39,376 nt of DNA from an uncultured Lachnospiraceae bacterium (GCA_947175435.1 CAMWMS010000004.1:1-39376); one strand, 5' to 3'. Positions 8,267 to 17,648 are shown, counted from the first letter of the stretch. Translations and numbers: made by a program. Notes: generated from the letters alone by a model not told the origin.

Positions 8267-11200
8267 CTATTCGCGTTTTATACCACCTGTCGCATCAACA
8301 ATTTCTCCCTTAATTGTCGTGTTTTTAAGCACTACATTTGTCCCGGCCATATTATAGAACGCGCCGTCCAGCGTACAGTTCTCAAGCCTGATATCATCTG
8401 CCGACTTTATAATTCCCATGCTGGCTTTTGCATTTCCCTTAAAGGTTGAATTGGTTATTTTAACATGCTTCGTGGTGCGATAGTTGTGCTCAATATCAAT
8501 GCCATACTGCGGATCGGTTCCGCTTGCATAATTGAACTGACAGTTGTCTATCATAACATTATTCGCATCTGTAATGGAAAGATTGCTTCTTCTGTTATGA
8601 TGAAGATTGCAATTCTCAATCGTTACGCCATCGCAGGATGGTTTCGCACTGCTGGAATACGCCCCCAGGTAAATACCGTCGCCCCAACATTTGGAAACCT
8701 CCACATCACTGATATAGACATTTTTGCAGCCGTCGATCTGTATTCCATGACCTGCCTCGCCGCCTTTACCGGTATGAATATCTCGATCCCCTATGATCTG
8801 ACCGCCGGAAATGGTAACATTATCACGGTCAAACGCATATATGATGCGATAATGACTGCTGTTATTCCCGATCGCCACAAGCAACGCGCTGGGAGACATG
8901 ATCAATTTCTGATTATCTGTCAGAACGATACCCCCGAAACCATTGTCGTCGCTTATTGTAGCGCCAATCCGATAAACCCCTGCCGGAATATACAGATAAT
9001 CACACAACCCGGGATTCCATTCCCAATTCCGCAAAAGCTCATTGATGGCTATCGCATCATCAACCGTATCGGGCTTCTGTTCATATATGAGAGCTCTTCC
9101 TTCCGGCAGAACCTCTTCCTCTTCTCCTTTCACAATCACATTACATTGTTGAACATATCTGCTGCTGCCCACACGGAGCGTTATTGTAGCCGCACCTATT
9201 TTTTTCATAGTGACCAAACCGTTTTTATCTACAGCTACCCTGTCTTCATTGTTACTTTCCCACTTGAGTTTATTGGGATCTGCCGCCTGAGATTCTTCCC
9301 ATTCCACCGTCAACTGATACGTATCGCCCACTTTTCCTTCGATCTTCTGCCCTGCCTCTTTCAGAATCGGCACATCGACTATGGTGATCTTACACTGGGC
9401 CTTTTTGTTGCCATCCTGCGCAGTCGCTGTTATCGTTACTGTCCCTTCGTTCTTAAACTTGACAGTTCTGGTGACCGCCCTGTCTCCGTCCACGCCGGAA
9501 CTCTCAACAGGAATCTCGACTGTCGCAATATTGCCGTTGGATGTAGACCAGATTACAGTCGGATTCGCTATTTTTTCCCAACTGTCCTCCGGTGTGATCG
9601 TAGCAGTAAGCTGCACTTCTTTTTCTGCAAGACGCAGCGAAAGGCTGGTCTTGTCTAACGTTATGCTCTTAACATGATTGATCCGGTACGCTTTCCTTTG
9701 AATCTTAAAGGAATAAGTTTTGGTTCCACCGTAATCCCCTCTTCCGCGCAATGTTACTTTTGCAGTGCCTGCCTTGATATTATTCTTGTATTCCACTATT
9801 TCATAACACCCGTTCCCTAATTCATTTCTCTTATTTTTGGCATCGGTACTGTTAGTGTATACATGAATATCGCTTGATGACAATGTTATTTCCTCTCCGG
9901 TATATTCCTGCGGGTCAATGACAATCTTCAATTTACTGATATTATTTTCAAATATCCGATAACTGCCCTCACCGAAGGAACCTTCATAACACCCCATTCC
10001 CTGTACAGTCACTTTGACGGTAGTGTTCTTCTGAGGAGGCTGTCCACTTTCCATGTCTTCATATTTAAAGGTAAACTCTTTGACATAGTCCGTTCCCGCA
10101 ACCAGCTTCTTACCATTCACATCCTTGATTGCGACGATTGACTTCCATGCGTCCCTCTTCGTACTGTACGGTTTATCCGGAATTGATATGATTGCCTTAC
10201 TAATATCACCGGCCGTAACCTGTAGCTGCACGTTTTTTGTATATCCCTTATAATTCCCATTACCGGTAATCTCGCAACTCATGATTGTGCCAGGATTTTT
10301 ATTGTCTTTTACTTTTACCGTATAATCGGTTTTGTTTTTCAAAACATTTCTATCTTGATCTTTGATGACAAAATCCGGCACGGCGCCGCCTTTTTGATAA
10401 GTGACCTCCGGTATCCCACCCTTATCTGTTACATTCTTTCCCCAGACAATCGTCAGATTCTTCTCATCATTATTGGGCGTAATCTCATATTTCTGCTTAA
10501 GCGTCCCTTTATATCTGCCTTTACCGGTAAAAGTAACCGTTACCTTTCCGACTTTCTTGGCATTGCTGTACTTTATGGTATAATCTTTCCCTTCCGTAAG
10601 GGTTTCTTTCATTTCTCCTGCTCCATACGTCAGCAGTCCTGCTTTTTCCTGAAAGATTCCGCCATACTTATTCACTATTTTCTGAGAAAAAGGAATACTT
10701 CCTTTCCACTGCTCTCCTAACGCAGCATCCCCGATATTCCGGTCGCCTACCAGCTTTAAATTCACATTTTTACTGCCACGGTAACCGGCAGCTCTTCCGG
10801 CTTCCGAAGGATATATCGTAACATAGGCGCCCTCTATCCCATTCGCAGAGACTTCATATTCATACAGAGTTTCGCCCAGAATCTGCCCGCCTAATTTGAG
10901 CTCATCAATCGTTATGTCCGATTTGGATAACGCCGTTCCATGATATTCGTACTGTTTTTGTCCAAGCTTCACCGATGCGGAACTGAAATTGAGGTTTTTA
11001 TCTTTCAGAATAACAAGCTGCATTTGGAAAGATCCTGCAAAGTTACCGATGCCGTTTACAATATAATTGTATATTTGTCCCGGTTTATAAGAATCTCCTT
11101 TTCTATAGTCCATCGACTGCCCGGACTCCTCCGCCAGCTTTTCGGACAGAAGCGTATAATCACAAATAAAATCTTTATTCACAGCCAGTTTTTTCTTACC

Positions 11201-12928
11201 AAATGTCAGAACAGGACTGGGAATCTTCAAAATCTTGCTGTAATTAACCGTCTGTTCATACCCCGGGGAGTGGTCGACCTCAGTACCGGTTTCGTCAGCA
11301 GCTTCTTTGTCAGTATTATAGATATCAATATCATTTATATTTAAAGGCCTAATCGTATAATATAAGGTCACACTGCCGCTGTACTGCCCCTTCAGATTAA
11401 TGGTAACGCTTGGCGCTTTGGCAGTATTATAAACAGCGGCGTCAATGTTATTCTTGTAACTCAAGGTATAATCTGTCTTTTCTGTTAATAGGATATCCTT
11501 ATAATAAACGCGGATGTCCTGCGTGATTTTCTGCCCCGAATAAACAAAATCTTCACTTTCTCTCTTGAAACCGGCTACCCAGATATCCCCGGATAGGTCA
11601 AGAAGCTTATCATTGGTATCCGAAGGCGCAACTTCCACCTTACCAACAGCCGTCAGACCGTCACACTCCGCAGTAATATATGTAATTCCCTCCGCCCTTG
11701 CCTTAATCTCACCGGTTTCATTTACGGCAGCAACGGCTTCATTGCTGCTTTCCCACGAAATCTTTGCCTGAATATTTTCCGGCGCAGTCGTTGCTGTCAA
11801 TTGCTCCGTGTCTCCCGGCTGCATGGTTATATCGGTTTTATCTAATATGATCTCACTGATGTGCTCTTCCGCCTCTGGTTGTACCATATCGCTGTCGGAA
11901 AGCACAAAGTCTTCAACCGCAATATCATTTTCGGAAACCGAAATAATATTATCTGTTATTTTATCTAATTCCGAATTCTCATGATCAATACCTTCCGGCG
12001 TTTCCGCTGCATCGCTGTCTTCCGTCAACGTATCGTCTCCGTTCTCCTCCTGATCTATGTCTTTTGTGTCCGTCATATCATCCGTTATTTTATCTATATC
12101 GTTCTCTTCTATATCTATCGTATCCTCCTGTGCTTGATCTATATCGGCAATATCATTTTGAAACAGAAACGGAACTGTTGCTGCCGCATAAAAATCTTCG
12201 TCCTTATCTTCTCCTGTTCCCAGATAATATGCCACCCGAATATAGTAGTCATAATCATCCTGCTCTGCATCTTCTTCGGAAGCAAGCTCTATCATTTTAT
12301 AGTAATCGCTCTCTTTGTCCTCGTTCTCTGTCATTATAAAATACGGCGAATCTGACACAACCTCATAGTTCGTCCAATCATCTTCTTCATTCATAAGACT
12401 GGCACTGCCTGCTGCCATTCCCTTTTCTCCGCGGAGAATATTCCAGCGCAGCGTACCGTTTTCTTTTTGATCAGGTATCGTATTAATGTCGTAATTGGCA
12501 AATAAAACCAGACAGTCCACAGCAGCAAAAGAAATCGGCAAATCGTATACGAAATTGGAATCATTCGGATCAGGAAGTTTTTCGCCTTTTTTGATCTGTC
12601 CGATATGTAAAGCCGGTAACTTCGTTTCCGTATCTAGCTCAGAATCTGTAACCTCTGCAATTTCATCCTGCATGGAACCCGTTGCATCCTTGTTCTGCTC
12701 TTCATTCGATTTTTCGTATAGACCTTCTTCCTTTTCATTTTCTTTTATTTCACTTTCCGAAAAATACTCACTATCAGCTGACATCTCGCCGGAAAAAGCA
12801 TTATTTTCCGCAACCGCATTTTCCACTGCCACGGCATCCTCCGCTGCAAATGCAGGAATAACCCCACAGTCACTAACCGTCATTACTATCGTAAGCATAG
12901 CTGCAATCCATCTTTTCATATTTCGCAT
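8267..12928 (-). CDS. Giant secreted protein: Ig-like repeats plus C-terminal beta-helix
   Basis: A 1553-aa exported protein. Residues 1-29 form a Sec signal peptide ending in AFAA. Residues about 30-350 are very acidic and disordered-looking. A BIG2-type Ig-like domain follows at about 355-435 (ILDKTDITMQPGDTEQL). Several repeats of 80-100 aa then carry a DYTVxYKNN...GxGNYxG pattern to about 1090. Two more Ig-like modules lead into a right-handed beta-helix of pectate-lyase/epimerase type at about 1276-1553, with rungs such as NVTISGGQIIGD and GVTIENCNLHHN. There is no LPXTG anchor or visible choline-binding repeat. SD AAGGAG supports the first ATG. Likely role: binding or modifying a polysaccharide. 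The enzymatic activity is unproven. Confidence 0.88.
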   Translation of the reverse strand: MRNMKRWIAAMLTIVMTVSDCGVIPAFAAEDAVAVENAVAENNAFSGEMSADSEYFSESEIKENEKEEGLYEKSNEEQNKDATGSMQDEIAEVTDSELDTETKLPALHIGQIKKGEKLPDPNDSNFVYDLPISFAAVDCLVLFANYDINTIPDQKENGTLRWNILRGEKGMAAGSASLMNEEDDWTNYEVVSDSPYFIMTENEDKESDYYKMIELASEEDAEQDDYDYYIRVAYYLGTGEDKDEDFYAAATVPFLFQNDIADIDQAQEDTIDIEENDIDKITDDMTDTKDIDQEENGDDTLTEDSDAAETPEGIDHENSELDKITDNIISVSENDIAVEDFVLSDSDMVQPEAEEHISEIILDKTDITMQPGDTEQLTATTAPENIQAKISWESSNEAVAAVNETGEIKARAEGITYITAECDGLTAVGKVEVAPSDTNDKLLDLSGDIWVAGFKRESEDFVYSGQKITQDIRVYYKDILLTEKTDYTLSYKNNIDAAVYNTAKAPSVTINLKGQYSGSVTLYYTIRPLNINDIDIYNTDKEAADETGTEVDHSPGYEQTVNYSKILKIPSPVLTFGKKKLAVNKDFICDYTLLSEKLAEESGQSMDYRKGDSYKPGQIYNYIVNGIGNFAGSFQMQLVILKDKNLNFSSASVKLGQKQYEYHGTALSKSDITIDELKLGGQILGETLYEYEVSANGIEGAYVTIYPSEAGRAAGYRGSKNVNLKLVGDRNIGDAALGEQWKGSIPFSQKIVNKYGGIFQEKAGLLTYGAGEMKETLTEGKDYTIKYSNAKKVGKVTVTFTGKGRYKGTLKQKYEITPNNDEKNLTIVWGKNVTDKGGIPEVTYQKGGAVPDFVIKDQDRNVLKNKTDYTVKVKDNKNPGTIMSCEITGNGNYKGYTKNVQLQVTAGDISKAIISIPDKPYSTKRDAWKSIVAIKDVNGKKLVAGTDYVKEFTFKYEDMESGQPPQKNTTVKVTVQGMGCYEGSFGEGSYRIFENNISKLKIVIDPQEYTGEEITLSSSDIHVYTNSTDAKNKRNELGNGCYEIVEYKNNIKAGTAKVTLRGRGDYGGTKTYSFKIQRKAYRINHVKSITLDKTSLSLRLAEKEVQLTATITPEDSWEKIANPTVIWSTSNGNIATVEIPVESSGVDGDRAVTRTVKFKNEGTVTITATAQDGNKKAQCKITIVDVPILKEAGQKIEGKVGDTYQLTVEWEESQAADPNKLKWESNNEDRVAVDKNGLVTMKKIGAATITLRVGSSRYVQQCNVIVKGEEEEVLPEGRALIYEQKPDTVDDAIAINELLRNWEWNPGLCDYLYIPAGVYRIGATISDDNGFGGIVLTDNQKLIMSPSALLVAIGNNSSHYRIIYAFDRDNVTISGGQIIGDRDIHTGKGGEAGHGIQIDGCKNVYISDVEVSKCWGDGIYLGAYSSSAKPSCDGVTIENCNLHHNRRSNLSITDANNVMIDNCQFNYASGTDPQYGIDIEHNYRTTKHVKITNSTFKGNAKASMGIIKSADDIRLENCTLDGAFYNMAGTNVVLKNTTIKGEIVDATGGIKRE

Positions 12929-12992
12929 AATTTATCCTCTCCTTAGCGTTCTCACACATTTTGTATCACCGGGAATAACTCTCACAGTCCAC

Positions 12993-13078
12993 GGAGAATG
13001 CATGCTCTTCGCGCTCTCCAAAACATGAAGTTATACTTAGGCGGCGTTCTTTTACGCCTTAGTATAACTTCTCGTTCT
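12993..13078 (-). repeat. Two-hairpin repeat, family A copy 1
   Basis: On the minus strand a long stem is formed by GAAGTTATACTAAGGC and its partner GCCTAAGTATAACTTC. It is followed by a second stem bounded by GGAGAG and ATTCTCC. The same layout recurs at 21466 and 25154, in the same orientation. Confidence 0.75.
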
Positions 13079-13150
13079 ATTATAGCACAAAATAGTATTT
13101 GCTGATAGGGCTTTACACATTTACAAAATCGCGCATATTTTGTTCTAAAC

Positions 13151-13178
13151 TTGACTTTTCCCGATTCAATGCTATACT
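13151..13178 (+). promoter_or_regulatory. Promoter of queT
   Basis: TTGACT (13151-13156), a 16-bp spacer and TATACT (13173-13178). The expected start site lies at the base of the leader hairpin described next. Confidence 0.75.
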
Positions 13179-13181
13179 TAG

Positions 13182-13220
13182 ATTTTGGAAAAGGCCGTTA
13201 ATTCAAGGTTTTTCCAAAAT
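13182..13220 (+). promoter_or_regulatory. 5' leader hairpin before the queT riboswitch
   Basis: An 11-bp perfect inverted repeat (ATTTTGGAAAA at 13182-13192, TTTTCCAAAAT at 13210-13220) would sit at the extreme 5' end of the queT transcript. It is not part of the known preQ1-I aptamer. RNA stabilisation is a possible role. Confidence 0.5.
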
Positions 13221-13224
13221 ATAC

Positions 13225-13268
13225 ACGTCAGTTCGAGACCTTCCTGACGTAAAACAAAACTAAAGGAG
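13225..13268 (+). ncRNA. preQ1-I riboswitch
   Basis: Compact preQ1 aptamer: a 7-bp stem (13225-13231 with 13244-13250), a loop starting GTTC and ending CTTC, then an A-rich tail ending ACTAA (13259-13263) that runs straight into AAGGAG. The tail-loop pseudoknot of the class would cover the ribosome binding site, which suggests translational control. The downstream gene is a queuosine-precursor transporter, which is what this class is known to regulate. Confidence 0.85.
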
Positions 13269-13272
13269 ACAA

Positions 13273-13833
13273 ATGCATATGAAAAAACAATCTTACAGTG
13301 AGACGATTCCCGTAAGAATCGCCCCGCCCATGTCACTGACACTCTTGGTTCAGGCGGCCATGATCGCCGCAATCTACGTTGTGCTGACTTTTATCGCCAA
13401 CGCTTTTGGGCTTGCCAATTACGCCGTGCAGGTTCGATTCTCTGAAGCACTCACGATTCTGCCTTATTTCACACCCGCTGCGATACCCGGTCTGTCCATC
13501 GGCTGTCTGCTCAGCAATATCCTGACGGGCTGTGCCCTACCCGACATCATCTTCGGCAGTCTTGCAACATTGATCGGCGCACTCGGTACTTACGCACTGC
13601 GCAAATGGAAATGGTGTGCTCCCGCATGTCCGATTATCGCCAATACGATCATCGTACCGCTCGTACTGATCTACGGATACGGATTGACGATCGAAGGATT
13701 ATCCGTGTTGCAGTGTTTTGGGTACTACTGTCTGACCGTAGGTGCAGGCGAGATCATTTCGTGCGGTGTACTTGGTATGATCCTATTATTTGCCTTACAA
13801 AAATACAGACATATTCTTTTCAAGGAAAACTAA
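13273..13833 (+). CDS. queT: Queuosine precursor ECF transporter S component
   Basis: Membrane substrate-binding (S) component of an energy-coupling-factor transporter, predicted to import queuosine precursors for tRNA modification. The 186-aa protein is mostly hydrophobic with about six membrane segments. The QVRFSEALTILPYFTPAAIPGL block (shown here only as the region around residues 54-75) and the GCLLSNILTGCALPDIIFGS segment are typical of the QueT family. ATG codons at 13273 and 13279 are both possible: the first is 4 nt and the second 10 nt after GGAG. It stands alone between its riboswitch and a strong terminator, so the ATPase module must be elsewhere. Confidence 0.92.
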   Translation: MHMKKQSYSETIPVRIAPPMSLTLLVQAAMIAAIYVVLTFIANAFGLANYAVQVRFSEALTILPYFTPAAIPGLSIGCLLSNILTGCALPDIIFGSLATLIGALGTYALRKWKWCAPACPIIANTIIVPLVLIYGYGLTIEGLSVLQCFGYYCLTVGAGEIISCGVLGMILLFALQKYRHILFKEN

Positions 13834-13841
13834 CATCCAAA

Positions 13842-13888
13842 AGACCGCGCGGGCGAAGAGATAACCCTCCGCCCGCGCGGTCTCCTTT
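13842..13888 (+). terminator. Bidirectional terminator, queT / XRE regulator
   Basis: A 14-bp almost entirely G/C stem (13842-13855 with 13870-13883) has T-rich flanks on both strands, between convergent genes. Confidence 0.85.
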
Positions 13889-13908
13889 ATTCTCTCTTAT
13901 AATCCACT

Positions 13909-14775
13909 TTAAAGTATATCTCTATCGTCCTGTTCTTCCTCTACATCTTTCGTATATGCCCGCCTGATATATCCGGTAATGGAATAGTACACCGGAATTG
14001 TTAAGAACACCGCCCATGCCGGATGCCACAGTGAATACATAATGCCGGCATACAGAAACACAAGCAAGGCCAACACCGGATAAGCGAACAGATCCGGATT
14101 ATGCTGCCGCACCGCATGGATCAGTGTGCTGATAATCGGCACCATAAAGAAAATCAGCCAACCCGGATGCCACAGATCAAAAAAGATTCCTGTCAGAATA
14201 TAAACTACAATCGCAATGATACCGAGCGGAAGCTCCGCCTCCTTCCCTCGTGTAAAAATGTGATCTCTCGCCTCATCTCCGTTGACACGTATGCCGTTCT
14301 TATCGATATGTACTTCATTGTCGTTTTTCATATCATGCACGTGGATTCCGCGCCAACTCACATGAACCTCTCCGTCCTTGTCCTTCACATGGATACCGTC
14401 AAATCCTACATGTACGTCCTCTTCCACTTCATCAGCACCGCTCTGCTCGTATTTTCCGCTTTCCTTCTCCTCTCCTTGATTCTCTGTATCTGCCCCGAAT
14501 TCAACGCCTGTCTGAAGCTCCATTAGCAATGCTTTCTTTTCCGAATCATGCGGTTCTTCGTCCCCTTCCTCCTCATGTATCTTCAGCAGTTCATCCAAGG
14601 AGACATGATATAACTTCGCCAGTGCAATCAGGTTGTCCGTATCGGGAGAGGCTTCCGCCCTTTCCCATTTACTGACCGCCTGCCTGCTGATCCCCAGCTT
14701 CTCCGCCAGAGCCTCCTGTGACAGATTATTCTCCTTACGCAGCGCTACCAGTCTGCTTGCGATTTCAAGATTCAT
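13909..14775 (-). CDS. XRE-family regulator with membrane C-terminus
   Basis: Residues 1-65 form a helix-turn-helix domain of Cro/C1 type (LSQEALAEKLGISRQAVSKWE). An acidic linker to about 120 is followed by three short tandem repeats with the pattern VHVxxxGIHVxD (about 121-170), then four hydrophobic segments at the C-terminus, giving 288 aa in all. The layout suggests a DNA-binding protein tethered to the membrane that senses an envelope signal; this is inference. SD CGGAGG precedes the ATG, and two adjacent palindromes upstream are candidate autoregulatory operators. It is monocistronic. Confidence 0.85.
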   Translation of the reverse strand: MNLEIASRLVALRKENNLSQEALAEKLGISRQAVSKWERAEASPDTDNLIALAKLYHVSLDELLKIHEEEGDEEPHDSEKKALLMELQTGVEFGADTENQGEEKESGKYEQSGADEVEEDVHVGFDGIHVKDKDGEVHVSWRGIHVHDMKNDNEVHIDKNGIRVNGDEARDHIFTRGKEAELPLGIIAIVVYILTGIFFDLWHPGWLIFFMVPIISTLIHAVRQHNPDLFAYPVLALLVFLYAGIMYSLWHPAWAVFLTIPVYYSITGYIRRAYTKDVEEEQDDRDIL

Positions 14776-14803
14776 ATGTTCCTCCGTTCCGAAGCGTTGT
14801 CCC

Positions 14804-14833
14804 CGCGATATAATATCTCGTGTTATAATAACA
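14804..14833. promoter_or_regulatory. Adjacent palindromes, candidate operators of the XRE regulator
   Basis: A 17-bp near-perfect palindrome (14804-14820, core GATATAATATC) directly abuts a perfect 13-bp palindrome, TGTTATAATAACA (14821-14833). Both lie 29-58 bp before the regulator's start codon, where its promoter should be. Confidence 0.5.
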
Positions 14834-15047
14834 ATTGGTATTGTATTCGGTGCATAGCGCTTCTCCGTAAATTTCTATGAGGCAATCATATAGAAAAAAG
14901 ACTCCCTGCGCTACAACTTCTGCTTTCCAAAGCAGGAAATATCGGTTGCTTACACCAAATGTGCCCGCAACTTTTGGTTTCCTGTGCCCTAAATATGCTG
15001 TTTTGCGAAAGCTTCAAGCTTTCCCTATTGTTCTCTTCTCCCTATAT
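14834..15047. other. Intergenic stretch without a recognisable gene
   Basis: The stretch from the XRE operator to the end of the leftward 847-aa gene holds only small hairpins, including a palindrome GAAAGCTTCAAGCTTTC near 15007. I see no convincing ORF, terminator with T-run, or promoter. Confidence 0.4.
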
Positions 15048-17591
15048 TTACTGTTCCTTCCGTACATAAGTGATAAACTGATTTCCGTTTTCTTTCAGCC
15101 ATTCCGTAGAATCATTCATACCCTTTTTATATAATGTTCCCGTGACGGGGTCCATCACAACAATATTTAATTCATTAAATCCAACAATCAGCACCGCATT
15201 CCCGTCGTCTAACAATGTCAGCACCGGCAGATCCAGATTCACATAATAGAGTACGGCATCCAGACTGCACCCCGACAGATCGAGTACCGTGCAATCCTGC
15301 AGATCAGATTCCAGAATCGAGAACACAGAACTTCCCCGGTTTAGCAGTCTCTCTGTATTTCTGGATAGTCCCTCATACTTCAGGATTGTGTCCAGACAAA
15401 CCGCCAGTGAACTTCTCGTCTCCGACATCTCATCCTCGGTGATTGCCATGATCTGATTCCTGGTGCTTCTCGTCACCCTTCTCCATATGTATTTCCCGTC
15501 ATCATCCACTACCGATCCCGCGAGACGATACGCCTGCTCCACCGCTCTTCCGGGATTTTCATAGATTCCCTCGACACCGTTCTTGGCATATACATAATAG
15601 AGCGGTTGACGATTCTGTGCTTCAGGCATCTCGATGGCACGATTTCCCTCAAACAGCACTTCCTTCGGCGACAAATGCTGCAAACCACGGCCATCTATCT
15701 CATTCTTAACTTCAATCTGGCAGATCGTCTCATAATTCTCGGTAACCACATATCCGATCGTATTGCTTCCTGTTTTAACCTGCTCCGTGCTCATGATCTG
15801 ATCATCCGTCGTGGGCACATAGCTTTCACTTTCTTCGTCCCACATCACTCTGGTAAGGGTGATCTGATTCTCCTCCACAGAACTTTCCACTACGTATATG
15901 TCATCTTTACGGTAGCTCTTGAGCACTTTGCCGTCATCTCCCTGAATCCGCACACAATACATGGGATAAGTCTCGATTCCGGCATTGCTTACCGCAATAT
16001 CCCGCTGCCTCGCCAGACCGTAAATCAGATCCTCTTCCATAAATCCGAGCACCGATATATATTCACCTTGTCCTGCACTGATGGCAGTCTGCTCCTGCGT
16101 ATTCAAGTTCATAAGCATAAGCTCGTTGCAGGCATGCGGATCCGTGCCCGCCTGCCATACAAGCATCTTATTAGACCCAGACACATGATAGCCATCCTCC
16201 CGCAAACCGGAAACAATCACCTGATATTCCTGAGATTTCAAATCCACCGCATAAACACTCCCGGACAGAATAAAGTAGTATATTCCCGACTTATTCACGT
16301 AGGACAATTGTCTGATATCTGTTTTTAACAATTCATAAGATCTGTCGTATGGAATATAGACTAACTCCTCCACTGTGTTGGTCATGCTGTTGTAATAATA
16401 TACAGCCACGCCCACATTGCCCTCATGGCGTCCCCTGTTCATATAGCCATATACCAGAAAAGTCACGTTACCCGTCTCATCCACCGCTAAGATCTGTATA
16501 TCGTGCTGATTGTAAATATTTCTGGCATCATCCATTCCCTCTGTATTTCCATAGAAACTGAACAGCCTGATAAGTTTATTATCCGTTACATTATAACTGT
16601 AGAGCTTGTCCGCCACCGTAAAAGCAAACACATTCCCACCGTCGCTCTCGTTCATCTGCACTTCATCCCCGGCAATTCCGAGTACAATCTTATTATTGAT
16701 GTAGATGTCAGCTTCCTCATCGAAAATCTGATCCATCTCCCTCTCATAATCCAGCAGATACATTCGATCCGGAGTATAGCGGATACGATAATACTCGCCG
16801 ATCCGATAATATTTAGTCTCCCTGCCCTCTCTGATGGTCGCAAGATATTCCATGCTAAAGGAACCCGTCTGCTCTGTCAGCTCACGAATCATAATATCTG
16901 GTTCCGTTATCTTATGAACCGGCAGCTCCCCCCATGTCACCTGATTAAAGCTGCTGTGTATCGTCACTTTATGAAAAGTGCTGTTGTCTCCTTCCGAATT
17001 AGATTCGAGATATTTGGTCAGTTCCGCTGCGGCCTCTTTATCAAAAGTCCTCTCGTGAAAATCCTTGATATAATCCAGTTTCTCCTGCACATGCAGAGAA
17101 TCGCCCAGTACAATCCTTGTATAATAACGTATCGGCGTATTCTCTGCCGGCGTAACCAGAAATACCAGCATATATTCCGTATTATACTCGATCAAATCTT
17201 TCAGCGTAATATTGAAATCGATCCGTTTGTCACTCTGTTCATATTCTTCTACATCGGTACTCTCCACCAGCCGTTCTCCGTTCAGGCTGCGTACTTCAAA
17301 AGCAATCCCGGCAATATCTATTCCATAAGTATCCAGGTGCACATCGATCTTCCTGTCGCTTCCTACCGGCTGCAGCGTTCCCCGCAGATAGGCGCTGTCC
17401 ATACTTTCCGCATAACCGTGCAGGCTATTGACGTCATATCCGTCTACAGACATAGATATAATCGGATAGACAGCCTCTCCCATTTCAGTTGTCATATCGG
17501 TGTTGCCCTGATTCATCACCATGCTGATCAGCATAAGCGCTGCCGCGAAGATGATTCCCAGCAAACTTCCCTTTATGATCGCTTTTTTCAT
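15048..17591 (-). CDS. Large anchored protein with degenerate C39-like domain
   Basis: An 847-aa protein with an N-terminal membrane anchor (KKAIIKGSLLGIIFAAALML). A long beta-rich body of about 690 aa follows, resembling WD/beta-propeller-like extracellular sensors. The last 120 aa resemble a C39 papain-like peptidase: a helix SLAVCLDTILKYEG where C39 enzymes have CGPxxLxMxLxYYG, and GNAVLIVGF...VVMDP where they have GHxVxVxGY...DP. Both catalytic positions appear replaced (Cys to Ser, His to Asn), so it is probably a binding domain. An upstream ATG at 17615 is in frame, but GAGG precedes the ATG at 17591. It is the last gene of an operon with the methyltransferase. Confidence 0.7.
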   Translation of the reverse strand: MKKAIIKGSLLGIIFAAALMLISMVMNQGNTDMTTEMGEAVYPIISMSVDGYDVNSLHGYAESMDSAYLRGTLQPVGSDRKIDVHLDTYGIDIAGIAFEVRSLNGERLVESTDVEEYEQSDKRIDFNITLKDLIEYNTEYMLVFLVTPAENTPIRYYTRIVLGDSLHVQEKLDYIKDFHERTFDKEAAAELTKYLESNSEGDNSTFHKVTIHSSFNQVTWGELPVHKITEPDIMIRELTEQTGSFSMEYLATIREGRETKYYRIGEYYRIRYTPDRMYLLDYEREMDQIFDEEADIYINNKIVLGIAGDEVQMNESDGGNVFAFTVADKLYSYNVTDNKLIRLFSFYGNTEGMDDARNIYNQHDIQILAVDETGNVTFLVYGYMNRGRHEGNVGVAVYYYNSMTNTVEELVYIPYDRSYELLKTDIRQLSYVNKSGIYYFILSGSVYAVDLKSQEYQVIVSGLREDGYHVSGSNKMLVWQAGTDPHACNELMLMNLNTQEQTAISAGQGEYISVLGFMEEDLIYGLARQRDIAVSNAGIETYPMYCVRIQGDDGKVLKSYRKDDIYVVESSVEENQITLTRVMWDEESESYVPTTDDQIMSTEQVKTGSNTIGYVVTENYETICQIEVKNEIDGRGLQHLSPKEVLFEGNRAIEMPEAQNRQPLYYVYAKNGVEGIYENPGRAVEQAYRLAGSVVDDDGKYIWRRVTRSTRNQIMAITEDEMSETRSSLAVCLDTILKYEGLSRNTERLLNRGSSVFSILESDLQDCTVLDLSGCSLDAVLYYVNLDLPVLTLLDDGNAVLIVGFNELNIVVMDPVTGTLYKKGMNDSTEWLKENGNQFITYVRKEQ

Positions 17592-17613
17592 ATAAGTCCT
17601 CATTTCTGTACGC

Positions 17614-17648
17614 ATTTGAGACTACTTACATATATACCCGTCTCAAAT
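17614..17648 (-). other. Intercistronic hairpin at the methyltransferase stop codon
   Basis: A 9-bp perfect inverted repeat, ATTTGAGAC/GTCTCAAAT, spans the methyltransferase stop codon and the upstream alternative ATG of the next gene. It has no T-run, so it is more likely an RNA-stability or translation-coupling element than a terminator. Confidence 0.45.

Larger units (their letters stand above)
12929..13272. other. Divergent intergenic region between surface protein and queT
   Basis: This 344-bp gap holds a family A two-hairpin element (12993-13078), then the queT promoter, an 11-bp leader hairpin and a preQ1-I riboswitch. A promoter for the leftward surface-protein gene was not clearly identified. 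Confidence 0.7.

Noticed and set aside
8465-9658. 397-codon plus-strand ORF
   Set aside because: It lies wholly antisense to the giant surface-protein gene, has no recognisable motifs or ribosome site, and arises from the low stop density opposite that gene.
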